Shown: positions 1 to 13,404, numbered from the stretch's first letter. The stretch is DNA of 64,000 bases from Macropodus opercularis (GCA_030770545.1 CM061107.1:8148001-8212000), one strand, 5' to 3'. Notes: generated by a model from the letters alone, not told the origin. Translations and numbers: made by a program.

Positions 1-1018
1 ACTCTGTCTTCATTCGGTTTCTGTATTCCTCTGTCTTCTTTTCCTTTACACCTTCTTCTCTCAGTCATTTTTATGATGTGTCTTTTCCTCTATCACATTC
101 TCTCCCTTCCCTCCATCTATCTATTCTTTATGTATATTCTCTCTACCACACTGTCGCTTGTTTTCTCCATCATTGTTCATGCTGTCCGACCTCTTCTCTC
201 TCCTTCTCCTCCTCTCACATCTTTTTGTTTCTCTTTCAGTCTTTACAGTAGAAGGTCCAGAAAGTTGATGGAAGGTGAATACTCTGTATTAAAGCTCGGT
301 TGTGCAGTGAAGAAGTGGCTTTGGCAGCAAAGTTGAGAAAAATGAAATCAGTGGCGATTTGTGTGGGTATGTTTGAGTTAGTACAAGACACGGGAAACAG
401 AGATTTCATAAACTTTTCATCGCGTGTGACCAAATTTCTGTATGAATTTCGAACTTCCCCCGACCAGTCCTTGAAAGGAGAAAGACAAAACAGCGAAAAA
501 GGCTCATTAAGGCCGAATGGAGAGAAGTGGAAAATGTCCTTGGAGAAAAAATAAGAGGCAGCTAGTGGATTGGCGCTGAAGGGGGTGGTGGCGGGTGGGT
601 GAGCGGCGCTAATCCACCCTTAATAGTAGACTACAGTACTGAGTGTTGCTTTTGATTTTGCGAGCGTTAGAAATGGATGTAATGGCTTAAACTCGCATGC
701 GATTTCTATTCCTCTAGGAGGTCAGTTATGATGTTTGTACTCAGCAGGGTTGTGTGTGTATGTGTGTCTGGATACATACATGAGTGTGTACATATACATT
801 CATATACATGTGGGGGTGAGCTGTTCAGACTAATGCACCAATTGCCACATCACGGATCCTTTAATGAGAAAAGTGGAAGTGGGCGGCAGGAGGCCAATTC
901 AATGAAACACCAATTCATTTAGTTTGGAGAGTTACCAAACATTACTGTGAACAGATTTTGCAGATACGAGTCCCTCCTCTGGTTCCCCTTTCAAGGCCTC
1001 CATCAAAGTTTGTTTCCT

Positions 1019-1042
1019 AACTCATATTGCACAATATGAGTT
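1019..1042. repeat. Perfect inverted repeat, 11-bp arms, 2-bp centre
   Basis: The arm AACTCATATTG is followed by CA and then by its exact reverse complement. The stem is AT-rich and could form a cruciform or RNA hairpin. No flanking target duplication or terminal-repeat structure marks it as part of a transposon. Confidence 0.8.
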
Positions 1043-4000
1043 ACTGTCCTTTTGCAATATCCTGGACAAATATGAGTAAGAAGAACATTTATTCTGAATT
1101 CAATCTGCACTGGAATCAAAAGCTAACTAGGCATCGACGTTGACGCGACCGAGGCTCTTCAGATGCAGCTGATTCGAGCAGCCGAGCCTGTAAATGAGTG
1201 GCGACCGCCCGTGAAGTTTGTCTTGGCGAGGGCCGGCCCTTGTTGATTGCTTTTGAAAGCTTGTGGTTGGAATCCCAGACAACACAATATAATCTTGCCT
1301 CCAGAGTCCCAACAACTGCCTAAATACAGTGTGGTCAAGGAGCTGGTGTGGGTAATTTCAGATTGGATGAGGCCTCTTTCCACAGGAGCTGTTAAAGCTT
1401 TGTAAGGTTAACACTCCACTGGCCAAAGTGGTTTGTTAGAGTTGATTGTTTATTTTTCTTAGGGAAAAGAAAGAGGGAGGTTTGTGTGTATGAGAGGGAT
1501 GACGGAAACATGGGATGTGGCTTGGACTGTAAACCTGTGGGAATTCTTAGGTCCTGGTTTCCTTTTTATAGTTGTCGCTTGTTTAAAATGTCCAGTGGTC
1601 AGGCGTGCAGTAATTTGGCTCTGTTCAGCATATTGCACAAGTTTGTGTGCAGGCTAATATGCTTCACTGTTTCTTGGAGAGGCAGGAACAGGGACAGTTT
1701 TATAAATAAAGCCACAGAACACTAAGAACAATGGATAATGCTTGGCTGCTCCTTCTGCTATTTTCTCTCGCTGGATTTTGATTTCAGCACAGTTTGTTTG
1801 AAGGTCTTTCAAAGATATGGAATGATCATAGATTATCTACCTCCCCTGATGCACACTACTGGAGAGGCAATAATGTAAGAAACCATGAGCATATGAATAG
1901 CCTCTGCTTGCTGAATGCCTTCCTCCCACCACATAGTTTTATGGTGGATGATGCTGGGAGATATTAAATGGGCTGACAGAGAGCTTTGATGTTCAAGTTA
2001 CCCTTCATAGGATGGTGGGATATGCCCTGTAGTGTAGGATGCACAGGAGGGGGATTTGTCTGTTCCCCTGACTGGTTGCTGAGATGTGAATCTGAGTGGG
2101 GGGGGTATGGCGGTGGCGGAAAGGCGAGTTGCTGATGGGAAAGAGACGAATGGTGTGCTAGTGTCAGAAGTGGTCATGTGCTGAGGAAGGAGTAGGGGAG
2201 AATGAGACGGAGGATGGAAGGAGGGCTTGACTGATTAACCTGTTTACCTCCCTGAAAACGCTCCAGGCGCCATTCTGATTAAAGTTCAGTCTTTCATCTA
2301 TCATTGCCACGGCCGCCTTGAACCTCCAGAGCTACCGATAGCAAACACTGTCAAAACAATCAAGCCCCCAACCTGAGCCAACACTACCACGCCTTCGACA
2401 GCACACCTCACACTCTCAATCAACACCTTCATCTGCATCCCTTTCTCGCCCGTCTTCTCCGGACTCGCCTTCCTGTTCTCTTACTCCGTACCCCTCACAT
2501 CCTCCGTTTGTACGCACGTCTGTCCTTATACACTCCTCCCACTCTGCTTCTAAGCTCCTTGCTCTCAAGTCTCAGTAGAAACGCTGCTTGTATGTCTCGG
2601 CCTGTTTCCTCCTGTGACGTACTTTCCCAACTCAAGGCTTTTAGCACATCCAGCATAATACGATTACACTCGTTTGGGGATGTGATATTGTCAACAGCTT
2701 ACTAAAAATATCCTTCGGAGTAGCACAGTAGCACCGCGAGTGGACTGAAAGGAGCAGAAGCAATGCTGCACAAAATGTTCCGGCCACTCAAGCGCAAATG
2801 TTGGCCCTTTAAAAGCTTTTTGCACCGTCATAAGGCTGGCGTGTGTGTGGACAGCTGGATGGGAACGTGGAAGACAGGAGTTATCAATTAGTTCTGGACA
2901 GAGACCATAGAGAAACGCACACAGGTGCAGTGAAGAAACCGGCCTGACTGCACTTCAACAGAAACAACAGCATTTGTCACATCAGTAATTAATTTGAACG
3001 TTTTTTAGTTAGTACAGTATAACAAGCCTGTAACTGTGATGGTCGTAAAGTGAGACAGTTGTTTATGTTTACCATTACAAGTCAGCGTTTATTTGTTGTT
3101 AAACATGACAACAACCATGCCTTAACCAAACCAACACTTCATCTTATTTAATATTTATTTCTTTGAACCTTGAACAAGTTCTTGTTGTGTCTAAACCTGC
3201 TCCAGCCATAACAGTAATTGTGGTCGAAGGTTTTGAGAGGCTGAGCAAAGGCGTTATGGAAAATTCAAACAGGACTATTAAAGAGCAAAATGGGAATGTG
3301 TCTGTCACACCTTCTTGCCTTACTCCCATCAAAAGTGTTAATGTTTAAAAGGTTAAAGCTACAATATGCAAATGTTGGTAATCAAGCTCACAGTAGCATG
3401 AAATCAACCCACTCCGCCCATTTCTTCAACAGGCTCTGCTCACAGCTGGGACAGACTCTTTGGAGGATACACAGTTCAGATGATGGATGGATGGATGGAT
3501 TCTACAAGCATTTTTCACATATTATACTGATGAGTAGATAAACAAGTAGCATATACAGTATGAGGTAAAATTCTGCTTTGGCTGTGAACCACTAGTAGAT
3601 GTGTCTTTTTCCTTAAATGTGCTTTTTGCTCCATTTTGATCCGACACGTGTGTGTCTGTGTTTACAGAGCTAGCTCAGGAGTGCTGTTATTGGTCCACAT
3701 GGACCCTAACCCTGGGGGGCAGCAGGAAAGCTTTAGCTGATTTAACTTCAGCCCAGACAACCTATTTGGTGTTACAGCAGCATGTGATGGACTGATTTAA
3801 TCCCACTGATGGTGGTCATAAGACCCAGGACGGGGGGTAGACGTGCACACGCTCTCATACGGACACACAAACTGACTTCAGTCATACATGTGGACACAAT
3901 GGCGATTGTGTGTGCGGGTGTGTGTGTTTGTGAAAGGAGAGGTCAGCAGGGCTAACGCAGTCCCCTGGCTGTTCTGAAGGTTAATGTGACACTGACATTG

Positions 4001-4489
4001 GCTGCTGTTAGTGGCCTTCAGATGGCTTCCACCCCCCTATATGTGAAGTTGATTCATTCTGGTGGCAGCAGTGCATTAAGATGTAACAGCTTCACTCCCA
4101 GGTGTCACTCACCCCTTTAGACGGGGTGTACATCATAATTTTACATTTCCTATTAACTTCTATTGTCTATGCTCAACCATGATGGTCCATTAAAGGGATA
4201 GGTGCTGCCGTAACGGCCTCGTTCTCACGTGTCACTCAACTCTTCCATCATATCCTATTGTCTGTTAATTGAAACAGCACAGACATTGTCTATATGCTCC
4301 ATTAAAGGAAAAGGATCCTTGTTCCTGAGTGTCATCACTGCTTCAGTTGCTAGCTCATTAATTTTCATAGTCGAAGTTTGACTTACACATGCACAGAGAC
4401 GTGCGGCTGGAGTAAGAAAAAAAAGAAGCCATCAAGAAGAAATGCACACTGACATGTTGAAGTCTCACGCAAGCCATCGAAAGCTCATT

Positions 4490-4568
4490 TACATTTTAAT
4501 TCAAAGACATTAAGCAGATGCTATCGAATGCAGGTTGATATTTAGTGTCTTGCTCAAGGACGCTTAGG
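4490..4568. repeat. Degraded fish interspersed repeat (V-SINE-like or related conserved segment)
   Basis: The stretch has a 'TTTACATTTT...TTAAGCAGATGCT' part followed by 'GTGTCTTGCTCAAGGAC'. From memory this resembles a very common fish repeat block (variants of 'ATTTAGCAGACGCT' and 'TGTCTTGCCCAAGGACAC'). The copy is diverged and its ends are unclear, so the family name is tentative. A repeat-library search would settle it. Confidence 0.5.
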
Positions 4569-6022
4569 TGAAGAGGATTGCAGTTAAACGAAAGCTGCGA
4601 AATAAAGTCATTTTCTGTTTTCATGGTTAATAGTGACATTCTGCTTTTAGTGTCTCTCTGAGAGTCCCAGTGTTTTTGTGCTTGTGCTATATGTAATTTT
4701 CTCGGAGGATGCAAAAAGTACTTTGGAAAATGGCAACAGAGTGACGATGGAAAACATGCGTCGTTATATAAGGCCTTTAAACCTGGTTTGTCATTGGCCA
4801 TTTAGAAATATTAAGGATGAGTTAGAAAAATATGCGGTGGCTAAAATGACAGAACAAAGTATTTAAATGTTGTAAATGGTGCAGAGAGAGCTGGGAGTCC
4901 GGGCTCCTTGGTCCATATGAAGAGTGATGATGTTGTTGACGCACTGTCGCCGGATGCCAATCAATCAATTAACCAATCAATAGTCATCTGGTGAGCGCCT
5001 GAGGACACTGGAGAAAATCTCCCACAAACACTTGAATCAATTACTTTTGGCCTTTGCCACAGGCTCACACACAGGTGCACGATCCCAGCGCGTAACCACG
5101 TTCATACGTTTACATTCACGCAGGCTTACATGCTGAAATTGCTGCCTCCCCTCTTTCCCCGCTATGCCCAAACAGCCAGGCATCAGATTGCAGTGCCATG
5201 GGAAAAAGAAAAATGAGTAGATTCTGTTATTCCCCTCATTCCTCACCCCTTATCCTCGTTCCTCCTCCCTCTCCTCCTGTTCTCTCCGTCTCCCCTAATG
5301 GAAAGCAACATTCCCCGCCTGTCGTCAGCAGCTACAGCCAGCTACACTATAACACAGTTAATAGAGGCCTGGCAGCTTATGGAGCCTGTGCAATCTTAAA
5401 TGTGAATTTTATGAGTCCTGGGGAGTAGCAGGCAGGAGAGGCAAGAATATTCCTAATATTTGCTCCTTGAGTGTATCCATATGAGAAAGTATAAAAATAT
5501 GAAGGGCAGGGGCATCAGGTTTGGCTTTTGTTTGCTTTCTCTTTTCTTTCTCTCAGGTTTTCTTGCTTTTACCACTTTGTCTTTGTCTGTAGATCTCCCT
5601 CACACATAGTGAGGCTGCTGCGAACCCCGTCGCTGTGCCTCACGTGCTGCGTCTCCTGGCCTCCCTGTCTTTCTAATGGCAGCGGAGAAGGATGCCATGC
5701 AGCGTGTAGCGTACGTGCAGGTCCGTGCCACGGTGGGCAGCAGTGCTGGCGGGTGCTGTCGTCTGAAATGTGTCCGTGCTGGCGTGTGGCTGGTAATCGC
5801 TCAATGGAGTAGCCAGCTGACATGCAAATTTGGGAATACAGCCATGACCGACTCCGGTCTGCTGAGATTGGTTTGTTTGATCTTTGACATGTTGTTACGT
5901 GTTTTCCCTCCACATGTGCAAATACTAGCTCAGACTGTCAAGGTTTACAACGCTGCCGTCGTGTGTTTGTGAAAAAGCAATCTGAGCACGACTTTAGATG
6001 CAGATTCACAGAAGGTGGTAGA

Positions 6023-6052
6023 CGTCCACTGCTCCACCCCGAGCAGTGGACG
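6023..6052. repeat. Perfect stem-loop, 12-bp arms, 6-nt loop
   Basis: CGTCCACTGCTC is followed by the loop CACCCC and then by the exact reverse complement GAGCAGTGGACG. The stem is GC-rich, so it is predicted to be stable in RNA or single-stranded DNA. No run of T follows it, and no neighbouring gene suggests a role. Confidence 0.85.
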
Positions 6053-6777
6053 GTGATTATTCAGATGTGATGCACGCCACAGTAGATCATTCACGTAATT
6101 GAATTGAACCTTCTGTAAACAAGACTAACAAGCCCTCTGGAAATACACTGACATTTAGGCTTGTGAGTCAAACCGGCTTCTTGCTGCACACAAACACACA
6201 AACAACGTTTATTACCAGCACGTTTACACCTCTGCAAAGTGTAAACGCACTATATGGATAATCACTGACTCGTCGTGAGGCGGCGTCGCTGCATGTTGGG
6301 TGTGTTTTTACGGTAGATGGTCTTTTTGATCGTTTTTTGTTTCTATATATATTCTTATGCGCTGGTTTCAGAGGAACTGCAGACCGTCCTTTTTAAGAGC
6401 GCACACCCGCTCTGAGGAGCAGATGTTGTTTGATCCTCCAGTGGGCAAGTGGCGACATAAACAGGAAGGGGCCCTGCACTTTAGTGCGTCATACGGCCTC
6501 ATGTCACTGGATCTTCTTGTGTTGAAATGTGCCAAAGTGTTTCACATAACATTGTTAGCGTTATATCCTGGATAGGTGCACAAAGGTGCCACAGCCAACG
6601 CACAAAGACGCAGAGTAGCGATTGCACACGCATGCGTGCGCTGGAATGTGCGTGTTGGCTGGAGGAAAAATGAAACATCCTGAGCCAGCTGGTCCCTTGT
6701 GAGAGTAGAGAAGGTACGAGCACCTATCTGTGCTTACGCGTATCGGTTATGACAGCTTAAGTGTTCTGACTCCAGAT

Positions 6778-6779
<2 letters not shown>

Positions 6780-6822
<43 letters not shown>
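6780..6822. repeat. (GT)n microsatellite
   Basis: About 20 uninterrupted GT units, followed by GCGTGGGGG. It creates spurious Cys-Val and Thr-His open frames on the two strands. Confidence 0.97.
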
Positions 6823-6825
<3 letters not shown>

Positions 6826-9800
6826 GGGGTTGTTGAGTCTGGTGGAGTCCTGCTCAGAAATATGGACTTCATTTGTGCCGGGCCTCTCCCTAACTGGAAC
6901 AAGGTTGGAGAGCGAGGGACTGTCGGAACCTCCTTTCTCCCACATACACGTGTGTAGGCTAAAACACGCATGTAAGCTGATGCGTGAGGTTGGAAGGCCC
7001 TCGGCTCCATCTCCTTGCACCGCACAATGTATGATTGTTATCTAGTAGCGGTTCCTACTTACATAACGGTTCATCAGTCCTGTATTTACATATGAGCTGT
7101 AGTTTAGTTTACTCTGGGATCAAACGTTGTTCATACTGGGAATTGTACACCAGCTACATATGGGAGCTGGGTGTTAAATACAGTTAACACTTCGAGAAAA
7201 CTGCCGACTGAGGATTTGTTGTGTAAAGGAGTGAGCTGAGGAAACATGGATTGTCAGGACAGTTCCAGTGGTCGGGCGAGTCAGGATTTAACGAGTGGAA
7301 GCAGCGTGCGACTGTTGGGAAAGCATAACATACACTGCAGACCCCAGACCGCAGGAGGCATGACTCCCTCACCACGAGGAAACCTCAGGGCTTTGTGCTC
7401 CGTGTTCTGTTTGAGCTCACTTTGCTCCTCATTTGGTCTCCACGCATTTTCTCTGTGCGCTCTCCTCCTCCTCCCAGATGTAGTGCATTGTTTTTACCAT
7501 CCTCTACTACCAGCACTTTTCTCTGACTCTATCTCTATCGCTCACTTCCTGCGTCCTCTAATCCAGGGCACATTTAGCCTTTAACTCCCTCGCTCGGCGA
7601 TGGCCCGCTATCCCACCTCCCCGCCCCTCACACTTGGCTCCTTTCCCCTTTTTTTCCCTTCACGGCTCTCTCCCTCTCACCTCTCCGCTCTCTTCATATT
7701 TCATATTAAGCAATCCTTTCCATGGAGCCAGCTGTGTAAACAATAGGCACCGGCCCTCCGTGTTTTCTCAGAACAAGAGGAAGATGCCGGAAAAACCTGG
7801 TCGCAAGGAGCTCACCGCACACCGTCCACACCGGTGATCTATGGCCCTTTGTCTCCTCAACCTCCTTTGAGCACGAGTGGGACTTTCTGGGCAGAGCGCT
7901 GGTTTTTGTGTGTGTGTGTGAGTCTGACTGTGCAGGCCGCTGGGAGTGTGTGAGCTTTTCTGTTACCATAGCCCCCTGCAAATATTGACTGAGCTGAATA
8001 GCTACAGTGGAGTAGCTCAAAAGCAAACACTGCATGTCATGCTCTGCCAGATACGCCTGCAGTTCTGTCACCGATTGCATTCTTACTGGAAATAATTTGA
8101 CTTGCCCGATGCCTCATCTTTACTAGAACACCCCCACGCTTCTCAGATTCACGAATCATATGTGTTGATGCTGACATATAGGAAGTGATCACATCGCTGA
8201 CCCGTACACAGCAGAAGCACACGTGTCTGACTCTGTCTCCACCGGTTCTGTCCGCAGCCTTTTTTCTAGACAGACATTTGCTTGTGGGATTCAACGCTTC
8301 TCATGTGAGACTGCGGGGGATTTTAGTTGTAGGCTCTTTTTTTTTTTTTGCTTGACACAGTTAACCGTGTGACAGTCTGTCAGGTTGTCGTGGGTGTGTA
8401 TTTGTGTTCATTGGTCCATATGCATACGTGCATGCAGATGGGCAGATGGTCTAGTTCTGCTCGGACAGATACAGAGGCGCTGATTTTGTGGGAAGGAAGC
8501 TGGTTACAATCTTCACACACACACAACTTATCCGTGGGTTTATTTTTTACAGGTGCAGTGCTTGCTGGCATTTGAGATAATTAAAGGCTGACCTTTCTGA
8601 GGTGAGGCAGAAATGTCACACAGCCTGCTTGGCTGACAAGTGGATTCATCCCACAGGGGGGCCTTGGCAAAACAGCTGAGGCTTCTCACCGCCTTGGATG
8701 TGCACTTAGCACCCTTTAGCCTTCTCGCGCCACACTTTTTGGTCGTCGGCGAGAAGCAGCTCCCACCTTCTGCTCTCTCACCTACAGCGCCTCGACCTGC
8801 TAAGGTTCTGAGCATCTTGCCTTCATGTGGGTGGAAGGAGCACTGAGGTGGAAGTATTGTTCGGTCAGATAGTTGGGATGAGCACCTGTCTTGCATTTTA
8901 CTTCCACAGAAGTAAGAATCCAACTTGGGTTGTGTTTGCCTCCTTCTCCATCAGTCAAGGAGTGTTACTAGTGTCAAACTACTGACTCTGCTGGCTTCCA
9001 CGATTCCCTCCGGTGTTGCGTGCCCCTTTCTGTCCTTAATAATTCACATCTCTCAGATGAAGTCCGTGTCCCTCTCTGCCCCCCCCCCTCCCGCCTGCAC
9101 ATGTAGTCTAGTACTCATGCAAAACCTGCTGCAACTGCGATGGTAATGTACAGTAAATGCACTGTAGTGTAAGGCACTTCCTCAGTCGGGCGAATGTGAA
9201 TCAGGACGTGACGTGTGCACGCACAGGACGCACACATGACAGCACACGCCACCCACTCAGACGAGGGAGGCTCAGGGACTTGTTGACGCTTTATATTCAC
9301 GCTTGTTTTTCTCCTACGTGCACATACAAACAAACGGCGGCTCTGAAATGGGCAGCGCGTGCGCAGCCGTGAGCACTTTGCTGGTTCCTTCCTGCAGCGT
9401 CTCGTCTCACTTCGGATGTATATATGTGCATGCTCTATCCGCCCACGCTGCTATCCTCATAAAAATTTTAATGTGTCACGCTTGAGCGACCTCCATTATG
9501 TGTACCGCTGACAAAACGTGCTAGCTGGCCTCAGAGCCCACTCTGCGCTGGTGGAGCCTGACATCCGCTCCAGGTCGGCAGCCCGCAGCCTCACCATTAG
9601 AAAGGTTTTTGATAGATGGAGCAGAATGTCTAAATGCGACATTGCGACGTTCACGTGACAGTAATGAAACAGAACTCACAAAGGAGCAGGTGTCATATGT
9701 CGACTGGCTTGATGCTGTGGTTTTGGTAATTGCTCATAGTGTCCTCTCGACGGTAGAAGTACTGCTGAGTGTGCGTATGTGTGTGTCCACAGCTTTTCCT

Positions 9801-10689
9801 TGTTGTCTGATTATTTCTGTACAAGTGTTGCGTTCGCCTTCCCCTCGTGTTCCCCTGTGTTTCGTCCCCCTTCACCCCAATCCAACCACGTGCTGCCATT
9901 TGCTGTCCTTTCCAATTATTAATTCAGCGTTTTCTGTCTAAATCAATTACTGTCTCCTGCGCCCCTTGACCTCTAACCCTCCCTTATCTTTGTGTCTTAC
10001 ATCATCAAGCACCTTGGCTGTGAGCGCTGGAGAATATCGACATAAGTGCATAAGATAGGTGAAGCTACACTAATAGCAGCAGCACAGAGATAGAAACTTT
10101 TTAAAGAAATCTTCTTACACAACTGCTTTTAGACTGTACTAGTCTTCATGAGAAAGAGTCGTTGTACAATATTTGTAGCACATCTGTATTATAATGAAGA
10201 CCAGCAGCTGTGCAGCATTTTGTGCACAACTGCTCCTATTTCTTTTTCATGTCATATGTCAGCCTTTCATATACAACGCATACATCGTACGGCAGGAGGC
10301 TCCCAGAGTTCGCCAGGGGAAGGAAAAGCGGATTATTGAGCTCGCATGAATGCAAGCAATGCGTGCGTGATGAGACAAGGAATCATACAGAATCCTAGTG
10401 GCTCGTGTGATGATATGAGCAGACTGCACTGGGTCACAGGTTGGAAATGTTGCATGTTTACAGCTGCGTTCAAGGATTTTAACTGTCCTTATCCAGTGTG
10501 GGATCAGAGTTCACGCTGACAGGAAGGGAGACATGGAGCGTGTGTCCGTATCTGTACACAGCTTGTCGTTTTTACTGCATGTGAGCCCGCAGTTGTCACT
10601 TTATTCCTCATTGAATTGTGTCTTATCTTTTCGTTTTGTCCTGTACACCAGTAAAGGGATAATACAGGTGTTTGTGGCCATATTGTACC

Positions 10690-10763
<74 letters not shown>
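10690..10763. repeat. Compound (TA)n(TG)n microsatellite
   Basis: Five TA units run directly into about 31 TG units, the longest pure dinucleotide run in the window. Such alternating purine-pyrimidine runs can adopt Z-DNA and usually vary in length between individuals. Confidence 0.97.
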
Positions 10764-10766
<3 letters not shown>

Positions 10767-12600
10767 GTTTCACTGGACACTCATTCATGAATTGTTCTCT
10801 GTGTGTGGTGTGGCTTGTCATTCAGAGCAGCTTACAGTGCCACTAGACGCTGTAATGATAATAGTCAAGGAAGTGGCCCAATTCCAGCCTCGGGTTTCTC
10901 CCGGTGTCCAAGTGAGTTCCAGCTCCTCACTGAAAGACCCTGTTCACAGTTTGTGGCCTCTGGGTGTTGCATTAATATTTGTATGGCTTTTTACAGTGTG
11001 CATCAAGGCCATAGTTTTAAAAGGTAATAGTTTTGTATTACTGTATTAAAGAACCGGAAATAATGTTGTTATACTGAATATCTGTTTAACATTTTACTCT
11101 CCTATGGTTTAATAAGTGGCAGGAGCAGGGCTTTAAAAGCAAATAATACCATATTCAGTTCCCAAGAGCTTTTAAAATGCTGGAGCTTTCTAACACATAC
11201 TATAGTTCACACACACAACACACCAGTTCACAACCTCATGATGACTACACAGCTCTTTACAACGATCAGTAAAGTCACTGTTGCTGTAGCCTGTCAACTC
11301 ATTCCCATAAGTAATTGCTAATTTTCCCTACACTCACGCTATGACGTGTGCTACACCCACACACCCTGCACCGAAGATGTGCAGATTTCTGCTTTACGTC
11401 TTTAGAAGGAGGACGGCGACAGGGGAGAAGTGACGCAATCAATGAGTCAAAGTGTCCGTGACTTTGACCCCTCTTGCAAAAGCCGCTGTGATGTCTTTCA
11501 AATACAGTTTCTTCAGTATTTCCTAAAATATTTATCAGGCAGCAACAGTTCCAGTGAAGATTTGACAGCATCCCGCTGATCGTGAACGTTCTGTTGAGTT
11601 CTATGAAATAAACAAACACTGAAAACTATCATGAAGGCCACAGCATTAGTGGGTGGCTTTCGTAAGAAGCATGTTAATCTCTCCAGTAAAGTTAAAGACG
11701 GTTTTCTTTAACCTGTCCATTTGTACATAGCTGTCAACACCCTCATCCACTTATCCGTCACATCCTTTACGTACATCGTGCGAGTGGGAACAGGCCCACA
11801 AACATGTCTGGCTTGACCCCTTTCTCTTTACGGGAGTTCATCTGTGGTGTCCATGTGTGATTCATGTTGGTGTCACATTCCTCAGTAACACTGCTCATGC
11901 AAAGACTCATTCCTCCTGCTTTTTCACCGTGAGTCTTAGTTTTACTGCTGAGCATTGCATTCACTGACTTAGCGTACAAAGAGATCATAACAATAAAAAA
12001 AGCTGGTGCTTGTGTTATGACAAGCTGTTTAGAGGGAATTGCTTCCCTCTTATGCTTGTATACAGTCTGCTGTGGTGCTGGTGTACCGGTTTATGATAAT
12101 TGTGTTCCCAGGGTGTAACATTGTCAGTGCCTTTGTGTGCATTCATGCTTTCCTCTGTGATTACAGGACGGTTTGTACATGTCTTGTTTTAATTTGGAAG
12201 TGAACTCTGCAGCAGAAGTCTCTAGTGGTCCCCTAACGGCGCCTTGGGTCTCACCTCTGGCTTCTTCAACGTGTGCAATTAGCAAAGTTTTCTTTTGTTG
12301 TTCTCTTCGCATTTATGTTTTGGCCCGTCTCCCACAGTATTCGTAGTCTGTCACTGCTAATGAGTGCGTATGTGAGCGCACAAAGCTGCAAGGAGACATC
12401 ACACACCCACTGCTCTCTTTGCTGTTTTAACACTCCATTAGTTAATTAAGGCAGATGGGGTGTTTTTGTAACATTTCAGATGAGACATTACCATTAATTA
12501 CCGTCAAAAGGAACTGTTTTGCTCCCACACTTAAGTAGAAAGGAAACCAAAGTCCTTACCCTGTCACTGAAGCACTTAACGATCACCCTCTCTCTGTTTT

Positions 12601-13250
12601 TTCTTTCATAGGCAAAGACAGAGCCACAGAGGGGAAGAGATTTGTCTTGGCATCATGTGATCAGAGCATTTCTGAGGAGCTCACTGTAGTGGAATCTACG
12701 TGCAAGAATCACAACCACTAGCACCCCCATCACCACTAGCACCACTCCTGACGGCAGTCATCAAAGTCACCTGCTCCTGACTCAACTTGCCTTCTGCCGC
12801 TCTCTCCCCCTTCATCTCAGAGATAAGGACGGGCCGTGCTACTTCCCAGCCTGTCCAGCACTTCTGGCAAATAAGGCCTTTCAGTTTGTTTCGCAATACC
12901 ACAGAAAGGAAGGATAAAACACTCCACAGTCCCCTTTTATACCTTTGCCCCGTGTCTTTTTTTTTTATCTTTGTTTCCTTAGTAACTCAACCCTCAACAC
13001 ACACATTCAGCCCTACAGGATTTCTGTTTGGTGACATCTGCAGGAGCCATTTTAAGGAGAAGTTTCCAAACCCAAAGGAGTTTTTTACTAACTTCACTTG
13101 GCTTTCTTTTGGAATACGTACTTATCCGGCGTCCCTATGGGGGATTAAATCATCACAGGAGTCTACACTGACTGCTGTTCTCCTTGTCGCATCGTGTTAA
13201 GGTGGTTTTTCTGTGAGGTCTTCTTGTGACTGGAGGTGGACTGAGCCATC
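12601..13250 (+). other. Probable 5' leader part of the RAR-alpha1 first coding exon
   Basis: Several 3' splice-site-like sequences precede the start codon. The best matches are a long pyrimidine run ending in CATAG at 12612, one ending in CATCTCAG at 12820, and one ending in TTCCTTAG near 12982. Any could begin the exon that carries the alpha1 start codon, and I cannot choose between them. A short imperfect tandem duplication around ACCACTAGCACC lies near 12715-12750. RNA evidence is needed to fix the exon start. Confidence 0.45.
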
Positions 13251-13404
13251 ATGGCTGGAAAGGGCAACCAGGTGCGGGGCACCCACCTCAACGGCTTCCC
13301 CATGCACACGTATTCCTACTTCTTCCCCCACATGCTGGGGAGCCTGTCGCCCCCTGCCCTGCCAGGACTGCCCATCAGTGGGTACAGCACCCCTTCACCA
13401 GCCA
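13251..13404 (+). CDS. rara: Retinoic acid receptor alpha, isoform 1: A1-domain coding exon (partial CDS)
   Basis: This exon encodes the N-terminal A1 activation region (AF-1) of RAR-alpha1, a ligand-dependent nuclear receptor that heterodimerises with RXR on DNA. It has 51 complete codons plus one base, then the donor GTAAGT. The peptide contains THLNGFP, YSYFFPHMLGSLSPPAL and ends LPISGYSTPSPA. This parallels the A1 domain of vertebrate RAR-alpha (HLNG...FFPPMLGGLSPP...LPVSGYSTPSPA) much better than the A domains of RAR-beta or RAR-gamma. The start has a favourable context (GCCATCATGG) and an in-frame TGA lies 9 bases upstream, which fixes it. The phase matches the A2 exon at 46691, so both can join the same B-region exon, which is not in this window. 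Teleosts often have two rara copies; I cannot say which this is. Confidence 0.93.

Larger units (their letters stand above)
1..12600. other. Non-coding flank or leader intron upstream of the rara alpha1 exon
   Basis: I recognise no protein or RNA gene here. Open frames are short, overlap one another and carry no domain signature, and several are created by (GT)n runs. The first 240 bases are strongly pyrimidine-rich and end in a good 3' splice-site-like sequence near 239. Because the first coding exon of RAR-alpha1 lies downstream on the + strand, this stretch is either its 5' flank or an intron after a non-coding leader exon; sequence alone does not separate these. Contents listed separately are the hairpins at 1019 and 6023, a fish repeat relic at 4490 and microsatellites. 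Confidence 0.6.

Noticed and set aside
5569..5913. 114-codon minus-strand frame and overlapping + strand frames
   Set aside because: No family signature, frames overlap on both strands, and there are no convincing splice sites.
6747..7045. Open frames of poly(Cys-Val) or poly(Thr-His)
   Set aside because: Generated by the (GT)n microsatellite. The same applies to frames over the runs at 10690, 28686, 34688 and 37296.
10434..10446. Possible DR1 (GGGTCA-C-AGGTTG)
   Set aside because: Second half-site has two mismatches.
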